The notes under the pieces are model-generated. The model made no database searches. It was not told the DNA's origin and worked only from the letters and a program-made list of their open reading frames with translations. Shown here one piece after another: positions 50,115-59,289 of a stretch of DNA of 64,000 nucleotides. The translations under genes were made by a program, and so were the position numbers. The stretch is from Lewinellaceae bacterium (GTDB lineage Bacteria > Bacteroidota > Bacteroidia > Chitinophagales > Saprospiraceae): assembly GCA_020636005.1 (NCBI GenBank), contig JACJYR010000003.1, forward strand, positions 744,001 to 808,000, in the 5' to 3' direction. The number at the start of each line of letters is the position of its first letter. The first letter of the stretch is position 1.

Positions 50115-51193
50115 AATTCCTCACAGAATACCGCAATCCCGAGGTCGTCAGGGAGTACCTCGACGAACTCCACCGCACTGTCACCCAACCCTGGACGATC
50201 ATGGAAATCTGTGGCGGCCAGACGCACAGCCTCGTGAAAAATGGTATCCTCGACTTGCTGCCGAAACAGGTGACGATGGTACACGGCCCCGGCTGTCCCG
50301 TCTGTGTGACGCCGCTGGGCATTATTGATGAGGCCATTTATTTGGCTGAAAATGAAGGGGTTGTACTGTGTTCTTTTGGTGACATGCTACGGGTGCCTGG
50401 CTCTGAAAAGAGCCTGCTGGAAGCCAAGGCCGGCGGTGCTGATGTGCGCATCCTCTACTCCCCGCTCGAAGCCGTAAAGTTGGCGCAGGAACACCCGGAT
50501 CGGGAGGTAGTTTTCTTCGCAGTGGGTTTTGAAACAACCGCCCCGGCTAATGCGCTTTCCGTGGTACAGGCGAAGCAATTGGGGGTGAAAAATTACGCCA
50601 TCCTGGCATCGCATGTCCTTGTGCCGCCGGCGATGGAGGCCATCCTCGGCGATCCCGATAATGTAATCAATGCCTTTCTGGCAGCGGGCCACGTCTGCAC
50701 CATCATGGGCATGGAGGAGTATTTTCCGGTGGTTGAAAAATACCAGGTACCTATCGTCGTGACGGGCTTCGAGCCGGTGGATTTGTTGCAGGGAATCTTA
50801 ATGGCGGTGAAACAACTGGAACGGGGCGAAGCGAAACTGGAAAACCAGTACGCACGGGTGGTGCAGCGGGAAGGCAACCTATTGGCCATGCAGACCATTG
50901 AGAAGGTCTTCGAGGTGTCCGATAGAAGCTGGCGGGGCATCGGCACGATTCCGCAAAGCGGGTATGAGGTATCTGAAACTTACGCCTCTTTCGATGCCAG
51001 GCGAAAATTCAACCTGCAACTTGCCCCGGTCGAAGAGAACAAGGATTGTATCGCAGGTACTATCTTAAAAGGGCTTAAAAAGCCATTCGAGTGCCCGAAT
51101 TTCAGGACAAAATGCACCCCGGAGCACCCCCTTGGGGCACCGATGGTGTCTTCGGAAGGCGCCTGTGCGGCGTATTATCATTTTCACGCATGA
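50111..51193 (+). CDS. hypD: Hydrogenase formation protein HypD
   Basis: A 360-residue iron-sulfur protein that holds the Fe(CN)2CO unit during its assembly. Conserved motifs are EICGGQTHSLVKNG, HGPGCPVCVTPLGIID and the C-terminal cysteine set FRTKCTPEHPLGAPMVSSEG plus ACAAY, which binds the [4Fe-4S] cluster. It overlaps hypC by 4 nt and hypE by 4 nt, so the three are translationally coupled. Confidence 0.96.
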   Translation: MKFLTEYRNPEVVREYLDELHRTVTQPWTIMEICGGQTHSLVKNGILDLLPKQVTMVHGPGCPVCVTPLGIIDEAIYLAENEGVVLCSFGDMLRVPGSEKSLLEAKAGGADVRILYSPLEAVKLAQEHPDREVVFFAVGFETTAPANALSVVQAKQLGVKNYAILASHVLVPPAMEAILGDPDNVINAFLAAGHVCTIMGMEEYFPVVEKYQVPIVVTGFEPVDLLQGILMAVKQLERGEAKLENQYARVVQREGNLLAMQTIEKVFEVSDRSWRGIGTIPQSGYEVSETYASFDARRKFNLQLAPVEENKDCIAGTILKGLKKPFECPNFRTKCTPEHPLGAPMVSSEGACAAYYHFHA

Positions 51194-52242
51194 CCAAACT
51201 GTCCATCCAACTAAACTGCCCCATGCCGAAGCTCGACTTCGACATCATCACGCTCGGCCACGGGAGCGGAGGCCTCCTGACCCACCGCTTGCTGGATGCG
51301 GGTGTTTTTAAACTGCTGGCCAACGAGTTCCTCGACGAACAACACGACGGCGCCTTGCTCGACTTGTCGGGCAAGGTTGCTTTCACGACGGACAGCTTCG
51401 TCATTTCTCCCATCTTTTTTCCTGGCGGCAACATTGGCGAGTTGGCAGTGAACGGTACAGTCAACGACATTGCGATGTGCGGTGCCATTCCGAAATACCT
51501 GTCACTGGGTTTCATCCTGGAAGAAGGGCTGCGGATGGATGACCTTTGGGAGATCATTTTGGGGGTAAAACATGCGGCGGCCCAGGCTGGCGTTCAAATT
51601 GTAACCGGCGATACAAAAGTCGTGGAGAAGGGAAAAGGCGATCAGATTTTTATCAATACGACAGGCATTGGAGTGGTACACCCGGCGGCTGACATCCGCA
51701 TCGGGCGCATCCGCCCCGGCGACCAGATCATCGTCAGCGGGGAAATAGCGGCACACGGAATTGCCATTATGTCTGTGCGGGAGGGCCTGGAATTTGAGAC
51801 AGATATACTGAGCGACAGTACAAACTTGAATTTTTTGGTAAAAAACCTCTTGGATAAATTAGGAGAGCATGTCCACTTCCTGCGGGATCCTACCCGTGGC
51901 GGCGTGGCAACAACTTTAAATGAAATAGCCAAAAAAGCAGGGCTTGGCATCGAATTGGCTCAAGCACAAATCCCTGTAAACGAGCAAGTTGATGGTGCCT
52001 GCGAGCTATTGGGGCTCGACCCGCTCTATGTGGCAAACGAAGGCAAATTTTTGGCAATTGTTGCCCCGGAATCTGCAGATGAGGCACTGGAGCTTTTGAG
52101 GAAAGATGGTAAAGGAAAAAATGCTGCAATTATTGGCCATGTTACTGAAAACCATATTGGCCAAGTGTTGTTGAAAAGTAAAATTGGCGGACGCCGTGTG
52201 GTAAATATGCTGCCGGGGGAACAATTGCCCAGGATTTGTTAG
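51190..52242 (+). CDS. hypE: Hydrogenase expression/formation protein HypE
   Basis: The start at 51190 overlaps the hypD stop (ATGA). The 350-residue protein begins LDFDIITLGHGSGGLLTHRL and ends in PRIC, where the C-terminal Cys receives the carbamoyl group from HypF and is dehydrated to a thiocyanate with ATP. FLRDPTRGGVATTLNEIAKK is the phosphate-binding part of the PurM-like fold. It is the last hyp gene, and no strong terminator follows. Confidence 0.96.
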   Translation: MTKLSIQLNCPMPKLDFDIITLGHGSGGLLTHRLLDAGVFKLLANEFLDEQHDGALLDLSGKVAFTTDSFVISPIFFPGGNIGELAVNGTVNDIAMCGAIPKYLSLGFILEEGLRMDDLWEIILGVKHAAAQAGVQIVTGDTKVVEKGKGDQIFINTTGIGVVHPAADIRIGRIRPGDQIIVSGEIAAHGIAIMSVREGLEFETDILSDSTNLNFLVKNLLDKLGEHVHFLRDPTRGGVATTLNEIAKKAGLGIELAQAQIPVNEQVDGACELLGLDPLYVANEGKFLAIVAPESADEALELLRKDGKGKNAAIIGHVTENHIGQVLLKSKIGGRRVVNMLPGEQLPRIC

Positions 52243-52599
52243 GGATTATTTGTCAAGCCAGGCGGCAACGATAACGTGTCAAATGACTTCCACCAAAGAA
52301 GAATTTTAGCCTGGATTCCATGCAATTCATCTTTGGAGTTCAATTAAAATTGAACATGATTTTATCAAATAGTATTGAATTTATTTTGCTAGCGAAAAAA
52401 TATACGCCCTTATGCCTTTTTAAAAACTTGTAAATTTTATTTTTTAGGCAAAACTCTATATTGCCTCAGCAAAACCTTCAATAAGAAATTGTTTTCATTT
52501 GGTTTTATACAGCCTGGCCCTGTGGCCGGGCATTTTTTTTCTGAAACCTTACCAGTCCTTTCGCACCTTCCCCTATTTTTCAGGCATCGGAAAAAAGCC
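52243..52599. other. 357-bp gap before the patatin gene
   Basis: No credible gene is seen; a 37-codon in-frame extension of the patatin frame lies at its right edge. A TATATTGC sequence near 52457-52464 is close to a -7 box, with no TTG at the right distance. There is no strong hairpin to end the hyp transcript. Confidence 0.4.
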
Positions 52600-54822
52600 A
52601 TGAAAAAAATCCTCTACATTCCAATTGTTATCCTGTCAGCAGGCATTTTGTTGAAACTTCCTTGCCAGGCCCAAAAGCCTTACCGGGTTGGTGTCGTACT
52701 GAGCGGCGGCGGCGCAAAAGGTTATGCCCACGTCGGCGCACTGAAGGTTTTAGAAGAAGCCGGTATCCGTGTAGATTACATTGGCGGGGCCAGTATGGGC
52801 GCTATCATTGGCGGGCTGTATGCTGCCGGCTGGTCGGCCCATGAACTTGACAGCATCGTCCATACATTGGATTTGACTTTATTGCTCCAGGACAAAATCC
52901 CAAGGGATATTTCCCCATTTTTCTACAAGCTTTTTGGCGAGAAATATGCGCTTTCCCTGACAGTAGAAGACACGAAAATCAACCTGCCGACGGCCCTTTC
53001 GGATGGCCAGATGGCCTACAACATGCTCAGCAGGTTGACCTCAAGGGTAGCAACAATTGACGATTTCAGCCAACTGCCCATTCCGTTTTTTTGTACAGGA
53101 ACGGATGTGGCTTCCGGCGAGAGCATACTTTTTGAAAAAGGAAATTTGGCTTTATCCATGCGGGCCAGTGGCTCGTTTCCAGGGTTGCTGGCACCAGTTG
53201 AAATTAACAACCGGTTGATAGCGGACGGTGGCATCGTGAATAATTTCCCGGCGAAAGAAATGCGGGCAAAAGGAGTAGATATTGTGATAGGCATCAACGT
53301 AGAAGCGGACTTGCTGGAAAAACCCGAACTGAATTCCTTTCAAAATATCATCAGCCAGATAAGCTCCTTCCAGATGACCGAAAACTCGGCGATGCAGTAC
53401 CTCTATTGCGATTTGTTGATCTGCCCGGACATTTATGGCTACAATATTACCAGCTTTGATGCCGTGGATACACTTGAATCAAGGGGCGAAAGAGCTGCGA
53501 GGCAAATCTGGGCAGCGTTGTTAGAAGTGGCCGAACGTCAGCAAGCGGCGCCCCCTTTGCAGCACAACCCAGTACCTGCTCAAAGCCAAACCTGGAAAAT
53601 TGGCTCTGTGGAAGTTTTGGAAAACCAGGTTTTCAACCGGGCAAAGGTGCTGCGCAATTTTTCGGCAAAACTCCCCGGCGAAATAGAGCAGGAGGCATTT
53701 TACAAGGGCATCGTCAACCTCTATGGCACCGGCAATTGCAGGTTCGTTGATTACCAGTTTAAAAAAGGAGGCGATAATGGCTGCATCCTCAGCATACAGC
53801 CTAGACTTAAGCGTGGGTATGACCGCAGCCTCCGGGTTGGCGTTCACTTCGACAATGTTTACAAAAGCAGCCTGCTACTAAATGCAACCATTCTCAATCT
53901 CGGATTTAGGAACTCCATTACCCTATTCGATGTCATTCTTGGCGATCAATTCAGATATGGCTTATACTATTATATAGACAGAGGGACAAAACCAAGCTTT
54001 GGCCTCAACTCCCGGCTGCACCTGAACGATGTAGCTTTCGATCTGCCTTCGGAAATCACCTTGCCCGACTCGCTGGAACTGGAAAGACTGGTGTACGACC
54101 TGGTCGATTTCTCCAACGAACTTTATGTCAACCTGCTGAATGGGAGCGATTTTGCGGTCGGCTTTTCCGGGGAATTGAAATACTACAAGTTCAACACAAA
54201 ACAGGTTTCCGGCCAAACAGGGGGAGCCATCATTTTTGATGACAACGGCCTATACCTCACGGCGACCGCTTTTTACAAACACGACAGCAGGGACAAGCGC
54301 TATTTTGCCACCAACGGCAACCTGGCCACTTTGCTGGCAAGAGGTATTTATCAATTCCCTTTTTCAACTAAACAGGAATCTGCCGGAAAGCTTGGCTACA
54401 ATGTTGATTTGAGCTATCAAACTTTTTTTCCGTTGAGCAAGCGTTTAACAGCTTCCTTGGCTGCCAATGCAGGTATTTCTTTGGGCGAAAAAATGGCGCC
54501 CTACCGCTACTTCCTCGGCGGCAACAACCTGAACGTCATCAACAATTTCAAGCCTTTAATAGGGATGGATTTTGCACAGAAAGCGGGGACTGACCTGGCT
54601 TCGGCTTCCATCATTTTGCAATACCGCATTTTGAAAAACCACTACCTCAAGCTGAACGGGAATGCTGCCTATTTGAAACAGTCCATCGGTGAGGCTAATG
54701 TGGATGTTTTCAGTGCAGGCATTGGTTATGGGCTGGACACTTCGCTCGGGCCAATCGAGGTTTCTTATGGGGTTTCGACTATAGGGAGCGCTTTGTACTT
54801 CAATCTGGGCTATTGGTTTTAA
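52600..54822 (+). CDS. Patatin-like phospholipase with outer-membrane barrel (PlpD-like)
   Basis: I chose ATG 52600 because it opens a signal peptide (ending CQAQ); the result is 740 residues. Residues 28-290 form a patatin lipase: oxyanion motif LSGGGAKGYAHVGAL, nucleophile GASMG with Ser65, and Asp209 in ADGGIVNNFP. A POTRA-like linker (residues about 330-410) is followed by a beta-barrel to the end, which closes with LYFNLGYWF. This is the arrangement of type Vd two-part proteins such as PlpD, in which the lipase is exported through its own barrel. It could act as a surface phospholipase. Confidence 0.88.
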   Translation: MKKILYIPIVILSAGILLKLPCQAQKPYRVGVVLSGGGAKGYAHVGALKVLEEAGIRVDYIGGASMGAIIGGLYAAGWSAHELDSIVHTLDLTLLLQDKIPRDISPFFYKLFGEKYALSLTVEDTKINLPTALSDGQMAYNMLSRLTSRVATIDDFSQLPIPFFCTGTDVASGESILFEKGNLALSMRASGSFPGLLAPVEINNRLIADGGIVNNFPAKEMRAKGVDIVIGINVEADLLEKPELNSFQNIISQISSFQMTENSAMQYLYCDLLICPDIYGYNITSFDAVDTLESRGERAARQIWAALLEVAERQQAAPPLQHNPVPAQSQTWKIGSVEVLENQVFNRAKVLRNFSAKLPGEIEQEAFYKGIVNLYGTGNCRFVDYQFKKGGDNGCILSIQPRLKRGYDRSLRVGVHFDNVYKSSLLLNATILNLGFRNSITLFDVILGDQFRYGLYYYIDRGTKPSFGLNSRLHLNDVAFDLPSEITLPDSLELERLVYDLVDFSNELYVNLLNGSDFAVGFSGELKYYKFNTKQVSGQTGGAIIFDDNGLYLTATAFYKHDSRDKRYFATNGNLATLLARGIYQFPFSTKQESAGKLGYNVDLSYQTFFPLSKRLTASLAANAGISLGEKMAPYRYFLGGNNLNVINNFKPLIGMDFAQKAGTDLASASIILQYRILKNHYLKLNGNAAYLKQSIGEANVDVFSAGIGYGLDTSLGPIEVSYGVSTIGSALYFNLGYWF

Positions 54823-54981
54823 GTTTTAGTTTGAAATTGTTTGAGTTGTTTGAATTGGTTTGAAATCGAAGAGTTACACCAGTAAGTTGTTCTATACACT
54901 TGATTTTTAAGATGCCAACCAAATAAAAAAAATTCCAGATTCTCTAAACTATTTTCCATGTCTGACTTAAACGTGAAAAAC

Positions 54982-55722
54982 TCATTTGGAGACCCTGCCC
55001 ACCTTTGTCAATATCGCAATGTGGATTTTCACCCTATCGGATCCGCCCCAATGCCGCTTTAAATCTTCCGCTATCCGACCAACTGGATCATGGCCATTGG
55101 CGGCGATGTAGTGCTGAACGGCTGACCAGGTACGGAGGTAGCCAGTCATCATTTCAAAATCCCACTCGTATTGCATTTCATATTCCGGCATTTTTATCTC
55201 ATCAAAAGGAAATGGAATCGTCCTGTATTGGTTGTCAATATGCCGCCGTTCTTTGTCCCAGTATTTCCCAACGATGTTTTCGTAAAAATGGTCAATGACG
55301 TTGTCCACGGCAGTATTTGTTTTAAATAGGGAATAGCCAATCAAAGCCAAAAGGCAGCCTGGTGCGGCCACCCTTTTCGCCTCCCGATTGAATTTCTCAA
55401 AATCAAACCAGTGTACAGCTTGACCAACGGTTATCAAGTCAAAATGGTCATCGGGGAAGGTTGTTTCTTCGGCAGCGCCTTTTGAGTATTTGATGTTTGG
55501 TTTCAAAACGGCTTTTTCCAACTGCTTTTCACTGATGTCCGTTGCAAGCACTTCTACAAAGTAGGGCGATAGCATGGAAGCAATCTGGCCATTTCCCGTA
55601 GCGCAGTCCCATGCCCTTTCTTGTTTTTCCGTTTGCCCCACCAAATCATTTATTAATTGTTCTGGATAGCCCGGGCGGAATTTGGCGTAAGCGCAGGCTT
55701 GTTTTGAAAAATTGTCTTTCAT
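54982..55722 (-). CDS. Class I SAM-dependent methyltransferase
   Basis: The start at 55722 gives 246 residues. Motif I is WDCATGNGQIASMLSPYFVE (about residues 37-56), followed by VLATDISEKQLEKA (SAM ribose Asp) and FPDDHFDLITVGQAVHWFDF. This is the pattern of the Tam/UbiE-like methyltransferases close to trans-aconitate 2-methyltransferase. The HWF motif after the SAM site is typical of that branch. It stands alone; the substrate is unknown. In-frame codons upstream (to 55851) are not used. Confidence 0.85.
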   Translation of the reverse strand: MKDNFSKQACAYAKFRPGYPEQLINDLVGQTEKQERAWDCATGNGQIASMLSPYFVEVLATDISEKQLEKAVLKPNIKYSKGAAEETTFPDDHFDLITVGQAVHWFDFEKFNREAKRVAAPGCLLALIGYSLFKTNTAVDNVIDHFYENIVGKYWDKERRHIDNQYRTIPFPFDEIKMPEYEMQYEWDFEMMTGYLRTWSAVQHYIAANGHDPVGRIAEDLKRHWGGSDRVKIHIAILTKVGRVSK

Positions 55723-55844
55723 TTTTTTTATTGAAAAAGTGATAACAAAACCAATCTGCATTTTTAACAGGTTATTAAGACCCCAACGCCCATCGGCTTT
55801 GTCCCAATTGCGTGAATGTAATTTTTTCACTAAAATCTGACAAC

Positions 55845-56204
55845 ATGACAAGCATCAAGTTTTTTTTCTCATTGGTAGTTCTTGTTTTGGCTTCACAATT
55901 TGCTTTTGCCCAACAAGAAAACAACGGAAAAGCGGTTGGAAAGCCGGCAAGGATCCAGGAAATGCAGGAGAAGAAAGCATCAGAGAAAACTGAAAAAAAG
56001 GAAAATGACCAGGCAAACAAAGTCAGGCAAAAGGGTAACGTGAAACTGAAAAAGGAAGTCGTGGACAAAAAGGGAGAAAAGGTAAAAAAGCCTTCACAGA
56101 AGAATTTGAAAAACAAAAAGACAAGCAAAGGAGATAAGCAAGGCAAGGTCTCTAAACCCATCAAGAAGCACAAACACCAAGCTGAAAAATTGGAAAAGGA
56201 ATAA
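55845..56204 (+). CDS. Lysine-rich small exported protein
   Basis: A 119-residue protein with a signal peptide (residues 1-22, ending AFAQ). The rest is over one-third Lys and Glu, with no hydrophobic core (KASEKTEKKENDQANKVRQK and similar), so it is probably disordered. It is followed by a strong terminator. No family is recognised; such basic low-complexity proteins could bind nucleic acid or anionic polymers outside the cell. Confidence 0.6.
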   Translation: MTSIKFFFSLVVLVLASQFAFAQQENNGKAVGKPARIQEMQEKKASEKTEKKENDQANKVRQKGNVKLKKEVVDKKGEKVKKPSQKNLKNKKTSKGDKQGKVSKPIKKHKHQAEKLEKE

Positions 56205-56232
56205 TAGTGAAGGTGTAAACACAAAAACTGAG

Positions 56233-56259
56233 GCGGCTACTTTCGTAGCCGCTTTTTTT
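56233..56259 (+). terminator. Intrinsic terminator after the Lys-rich gene
   Basis: GCGGCTAC-TTTC-GTAGCCGC forms an 8-bp stem with a 4-nt loop, followed by seven T. Confidence 0.9.
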
Positions 56260-56284
56260 GTGCCATTCTGCGCCAAACCAGCAA

Positions 56285-56322
56285 TAAAAAAGGCGCAATC
56301 AAGGCATGGTGCCGATTGCGCC
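56285..56322 (-). terminator. Intrinsic terminator of the tRNA-Leu transcript
   Basis: On the minus strand GGCGCAATC pairs with GATTGCGCC (56322-56314 and 56300-56292), followed by TTTTTTATT. It lies 10 nt after the tRNA 3' end. Confidence 0.85.
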
Positions 56323-56331
56323 CTCTTCTTG

Positions 56332-56415
56332 TACCCGCGACTGGACTCGAACCAGCACATCCGAAAGGACACTACCCCCTCAAAGTAGCGCGTCTACCAA
56401 TTCCGCCACACGGGT
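56332..56415 (-). tRNA. tRNA-Leu (GAG anticodon)
   Basis: An 84-nt class II tRNA with a 7-bp acceptor stem (ACCCGTG with CGCGGGT), D-loop GGAATTGGTAGAC, anticodon stem CTACT/GGTAG around TTGAGGG (anticodon GAG), a long variable arm GTCCTTTCGGAT and T-arm GGTTCGAGTCC. The discriminator is A and CCA is not encoded. A consensus promoter (TATCTTTG) stands 48 nt upstream and a terminator 10 nt downstream, so it is a single-gene transcript. Confidence 0.93.
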
Positions 56416-56462
56416 ATAAAAATTCTTTTTGAAACGAAGCGCATTTCTGTAAAATGCGGGCG

Positions 56463-56498
56463 CAAAGATAATGAGTTCCCCAAATTTTTCCTGACAAA
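56463..56498 (-). promoter_or_regulatory. Promoter of tRNA-Leu
   Basis: On the minus strand TATCTTTG (56470-56463) is an exact -7 box; TTTG (56498-56495) stands 24 nt upstream, slightly beyond the usual 17-23. Confidence 0.65.
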
Positions 56499-56552
56499 AT
56501 AATTTTTTTAAAAAAAAGTACAAAATAGATAAATATGAATGAGTAATTTTTC

Positions 56553-56560
56553 TATGTTTG
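56553..56560 (+). promoter_or_regulatory. -7 promoter element (TATGTTTG)
   Basis: An exact TAnnTTTG match followed by C, facing the small gene at 56659 with a leader of about 95 nt. No -33 box is visible at the usual spacing. Confidence 0.5.
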
Positions 56561-56658
56561 CATCATCATTGAACAGCACAAATTATTCGCCGGTATTTTG
56601 CACCCCATACCAACTGTTTTTCGCACTTTGAAACTATAACCCAGAACATATTTCGCAC

Positions 56659-56835
56659 ATGGAACACTATTACCTCATTGGCTTGGCGGCCATCGCCTGC
56701 TCGCTTTTGCTTACTGTCGGCCCTAAGATTGCAACGCCTGTTGACACTGCCGGGGACGACTATTACTCACCATCCTATACCGAGGATTCTTATTCGTCAG
56801 AATCAAAATCTAAATCGGATGCTTCGCCCGGTTAA
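56659..56835 (+). CDS. Short membrane-anchored or lipoprotein-like ORF (58 residues)
   Basis: An ATG at 56659 begins a 58-codon frame. Residues 5-20 are hydrophobic (YLIGLAAIACSLLLTV); Cys14 might be a lipobox but lacks the usual small residue pattern. The tail is acidic and Ser/Tyr-rich (YYSPSYTEDSYSSESKSKSD). A consensus -7 element about 100 nt upstream supports expression. No family is recognised. Confidence 0.5.
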   Translation: MEHYYLIGLAAIACSLLLTVGPKIATPVDTAGDDYYSPSYTEDSYSSESKSKSDASPG

Positions 56836-57030
56836 GATTCTGGCGTCCCATCTACCGTGTTTTTTCTGACTTCCAAAACCGTGCTTAAATAAACGTGGCT
56901 TGAACAGGCTGAATGCTTGAACAACTTGTTAAATCGCTGATTTTCAAGTTAGTTAAACATGATGTCCAATGGGCAGGCAACGTTTATTTGGCATGATTAT
57001 TACATGAAAATAACTTTAATCTGTAATGCC

Positions 57031-57462
57031 ATGAACACCTTCCGATTGCCCGCTTTGGTCATTCTTTCCATTGTAGCTGTTTCGTATGCTGCATCCGCCC
57101 AAACCGCACCTTTGTTTGAGAATGAGAGCGCCTACATTGCTCCCGAATCCCAAAAAACCAAGGTGGCATCTACCCTTTCTCCTTATCGTTTTCACAAAAA
57201 ACTCCAAAAAATGTATTCGGGCTACGCCATTGAGGTAGCAGCCTCCAACTACCCTTTGGAACGCAACGACGCTATTTTCCGGCAATTCGGTAATGTGCAC
57301 TACGACAAGTTGATAGAGGGCGGCTATTCTTACCTGATTCTGGCCAATTTCGATTCCGACAAATCCGCTTTGCACTTCCTGCAAACGATCATTCAGCCCA
57401 AAGCCAACGAGGCCAGGCTGTTTTTATACAAGGACGGCAACCGCAAAATCATCCGGGAATAA
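57031..57462 (+). CDS. Exported SPOR-like protein of unknown function
   Basis: The start at 57031 opens a signal peptide ending in ASAQT; an ATG 27 nt upstream is possible. The 143-residue protein has a domain with YSGYAIEVAASNYPLERNDA, then YDKLIEGGYSYLILANFDSD and FLQTIIQPKANEARLFLYKD. This order of strands and helices is similar to SPOR peptidoglycan-binding domains and to other small ferredoxin-like folds; the assignment is weak. Confidence 0.55.
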   Translation: MNTFRLPALVILSIVAVSYAASAQTAPLFENESAYIAPESQKTKVASTLSPYRFHKKLQKMYSGYAIEVAASNYPLERNDAIFRQFGNVHYDKLIEGGYSYLILANFDSDKSALHFLQTIIQPKANEARLFLYKDGNRKIIRE

Positions 57463-57855
57463 CCCGGGCTTGGTTTTGTGCCAACATAGTAGTTTTCTTT
57501 TCTTGAGACCAATGACGATGGAGCCTGTTACCGGAATGCCGGTGCAGGCTTCACATTTTTTATTCACTGCGTGGATGGAAGAAAGAGGCAATGAGAGAAT
57601 AAAAGCAGCTTTGATTTGGATGGTAATTAAGTTGTTAAGAAGGAGGCTTTATTTTTATTTTCACTAAAAGCTCCGCCTATAAAATTTCCCTTTCCGTTTA
57701 CTTGTCCATGCTATTTATCCCTCCTGCGAACCCGCCCCATATTTAGTTTCAAAAAAATCGCTCGAATGCTCCAAATCTCCTGTTTTTGCTGCTTTTCTTC
57801 CCATCGAACATAGCATAATATTGGACGTTTTAACCTTCAAGAAAATCAACCGAAT
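57463..57855. other. 393-bp gap before ndh
   Basis: Only an unconvincing 65-codon frame (57470-57667) is present. I see no consensus promoter, RNA gene or repeat. Confidence 0.4.
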
Positions 57856-59163
57856 ATGAAGACCATAGCCAATATCCCTGATACCCGCCAGCAACGAATT
57901 GTCATAGTAGGTGGCGGTTTTGCGGGCCTGAAACTTGCTCAATCGCTTCGCAAAAGCAACTACCAGATAGTTTTGGTGGATAAAAACAACTACCACCAGT
58001 TCCAACCGCTTTTTTATCAGGTGGCCACTGCTGGTTTGGAGCCGAGCGCCATTTCATTTCCGCTCCGCAAAATTTTCCAGGAACAGCCTAACGTCCACTT
58101 CAGGGTAGCCAGTTTGGAAAATGTGGACGCTGATAATCAAACTATTACAACTGATATCGGGCAACTGCACTACGACTTCCTCGTGTTGGCCATCGGTGCC
58201 CGCACCAACTTTTTTGGCAACCAGAACCTCCGCCGCCATTCCGTCCCAATGAAGTCCCTCGGCGAGGCCATCAACCTCCGCAATACCATCCTTGGGAATT
58301 TTGAGCTGGCCCTCAATGAACCTGACCCCGACAAGGCGGCCAGCCTGCTCAATATCGTCATCGTCGGCGGTGGGCCAACAGGCGTAGAATTGGCGGGCGC
58401 ACTGGCCGAAATGAAAAAATACATCCTGCCCAAGGACTACCCAGAACTTGATTTCAGCAAAATGCAAATCCACCTGCTGGAAGCCTCTTCCAAAGTCCTG
58501 AACGGTTACTCGGAGCGCTCCTCCCGCAAAGGCAAAGAGTACCTGGAAAGGCTTGGCGTGAAAGTGTTGCTCGACACTTATGTGAAAGACTACGATGGCC
58601 ACAAAGCCTTGTTGGCAAATGACGAAACGCTATCTGCCGAAAACCTTATTTGGACAGCAGGTGTACGTGGAAATGAAGTAGGAGGTTTGTTGCCTGGCGC
58701 TTTTGGCAAAGGCAGCCGCTTGTTGGTGGACGAGTTCAATAAACTCAAAGGCTATCAAAATATCTTTGTCATCGGTGACCTCGCATTGATGCAGACGGAG
58801 GAATTTCCAAACGGCCACCCCCAGGTAGCCACCGTAGCCATTCAGCAAGCTGGGAATTTGAGCAAAAACCTGTTGCGCCTGGAAAAAGGCCAACCACTGA
58901 AGCCGTACAGGTTTTTCAACAAAGGCTCACTTGCCACCGTTGGCCGCAACCTCGCCGTGGCCGATCTGCCAGGCATCCGTTTTACTGGCTTTTTAGCATG
59001 GATGCTGTGGCTTATAGTACACTTGATGGAGATATTGGGCGTGAAAAACAGGCTGTTTGTATTCATCAACTGGGCCTGGAGCTATTTCACTTACGACCAG
59101 TCGCTGCGTTTGATGATAAGGCCGAAGGGGAAGGAGGAAGAGGAAGGGGAGTTGGTGGCGTAA
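57856..59163 (+). CDS. ndh: Type II NADH dehydrogenase (NDH-2)
   Basis: A 435-residue flavoprotein passing electrons from NADH to quinone without pumping ions. FAD motif IVIVGGGFAGLKLAQSLRKS is at residues 15-34; the NADH-binding motif IVIVGGGPTGVELAGALAEM starts near 168. LIWTAGVRGNEVGG and NIFVIGDLALMQTEEFPNG are the second FAD contact. The quinone-binding signature AIQQAGNLSKNLLR is typical. A C-terminal hydrophobic pair (FLAWMLWLIVHLMEI) fixes it to the membrane. It would share the quinone pool with the hydrogenase. Confidence 0.93.
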   Translation: MKTIANIPDTRQQRIVIVGGGFAGLKLAQSLRKSNYQIVLVDKNNYHQFQPLFYQVATAGLEPSAISFPLRKIFQEQPNVHFRVASLENVDADNQTITTDIGQLHYDFLVLAIGARTNFFGNQNLRRHSVPMKSLGEAINLRNTILGNFELALNEPDPDKAASLLNIVIVGGGPTGVELAGALAEMKKYILPKDYPELDFSKMQIHLLEASSKVLNGYSERSSRKGKEYLERLGVKVLLDTYVKDYDGHKALLANDETLSAENLIWTAGVRGNEVGGLLPGAFGKGSRLLVDEFNKLKGYQNIFVIGDLALMQTEEFPNGHPQVATVAIQQAGNLSKNLLRLEKGQPLKPYRFFNKGSLATVGRNLAVADLPGIRFTGFLAWMLWLIVHLMEILGVKNRLFVFINWAWSYFTYDQSLRLMIRPKGKEEEEGELVA

Positions 59164-59248
59164 AACAACCAAAATGTATGAAGCCCTCTATTGTCAAAAA
59201 AACCAACCAATGGGAACTTCACCCCGAACCATTTGTTCCCAATCCCCG

Positions 59249-59256
59249 TACCTTTG
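59249..59256 (+). promoter_or_regulatory. -7 promoter element of mutS2 (TACCTTTG)
   Basis: An exact TAnnTTTG box followed by C, 34 nt before the ATG. A TTTG lies only 13 nt upstream, which is too close for a regular -33 box. Confidence 0.55.
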
Positions 59257-59289
59257 CATTTTAATAGAAACAGAAGAAATTGACGAACC

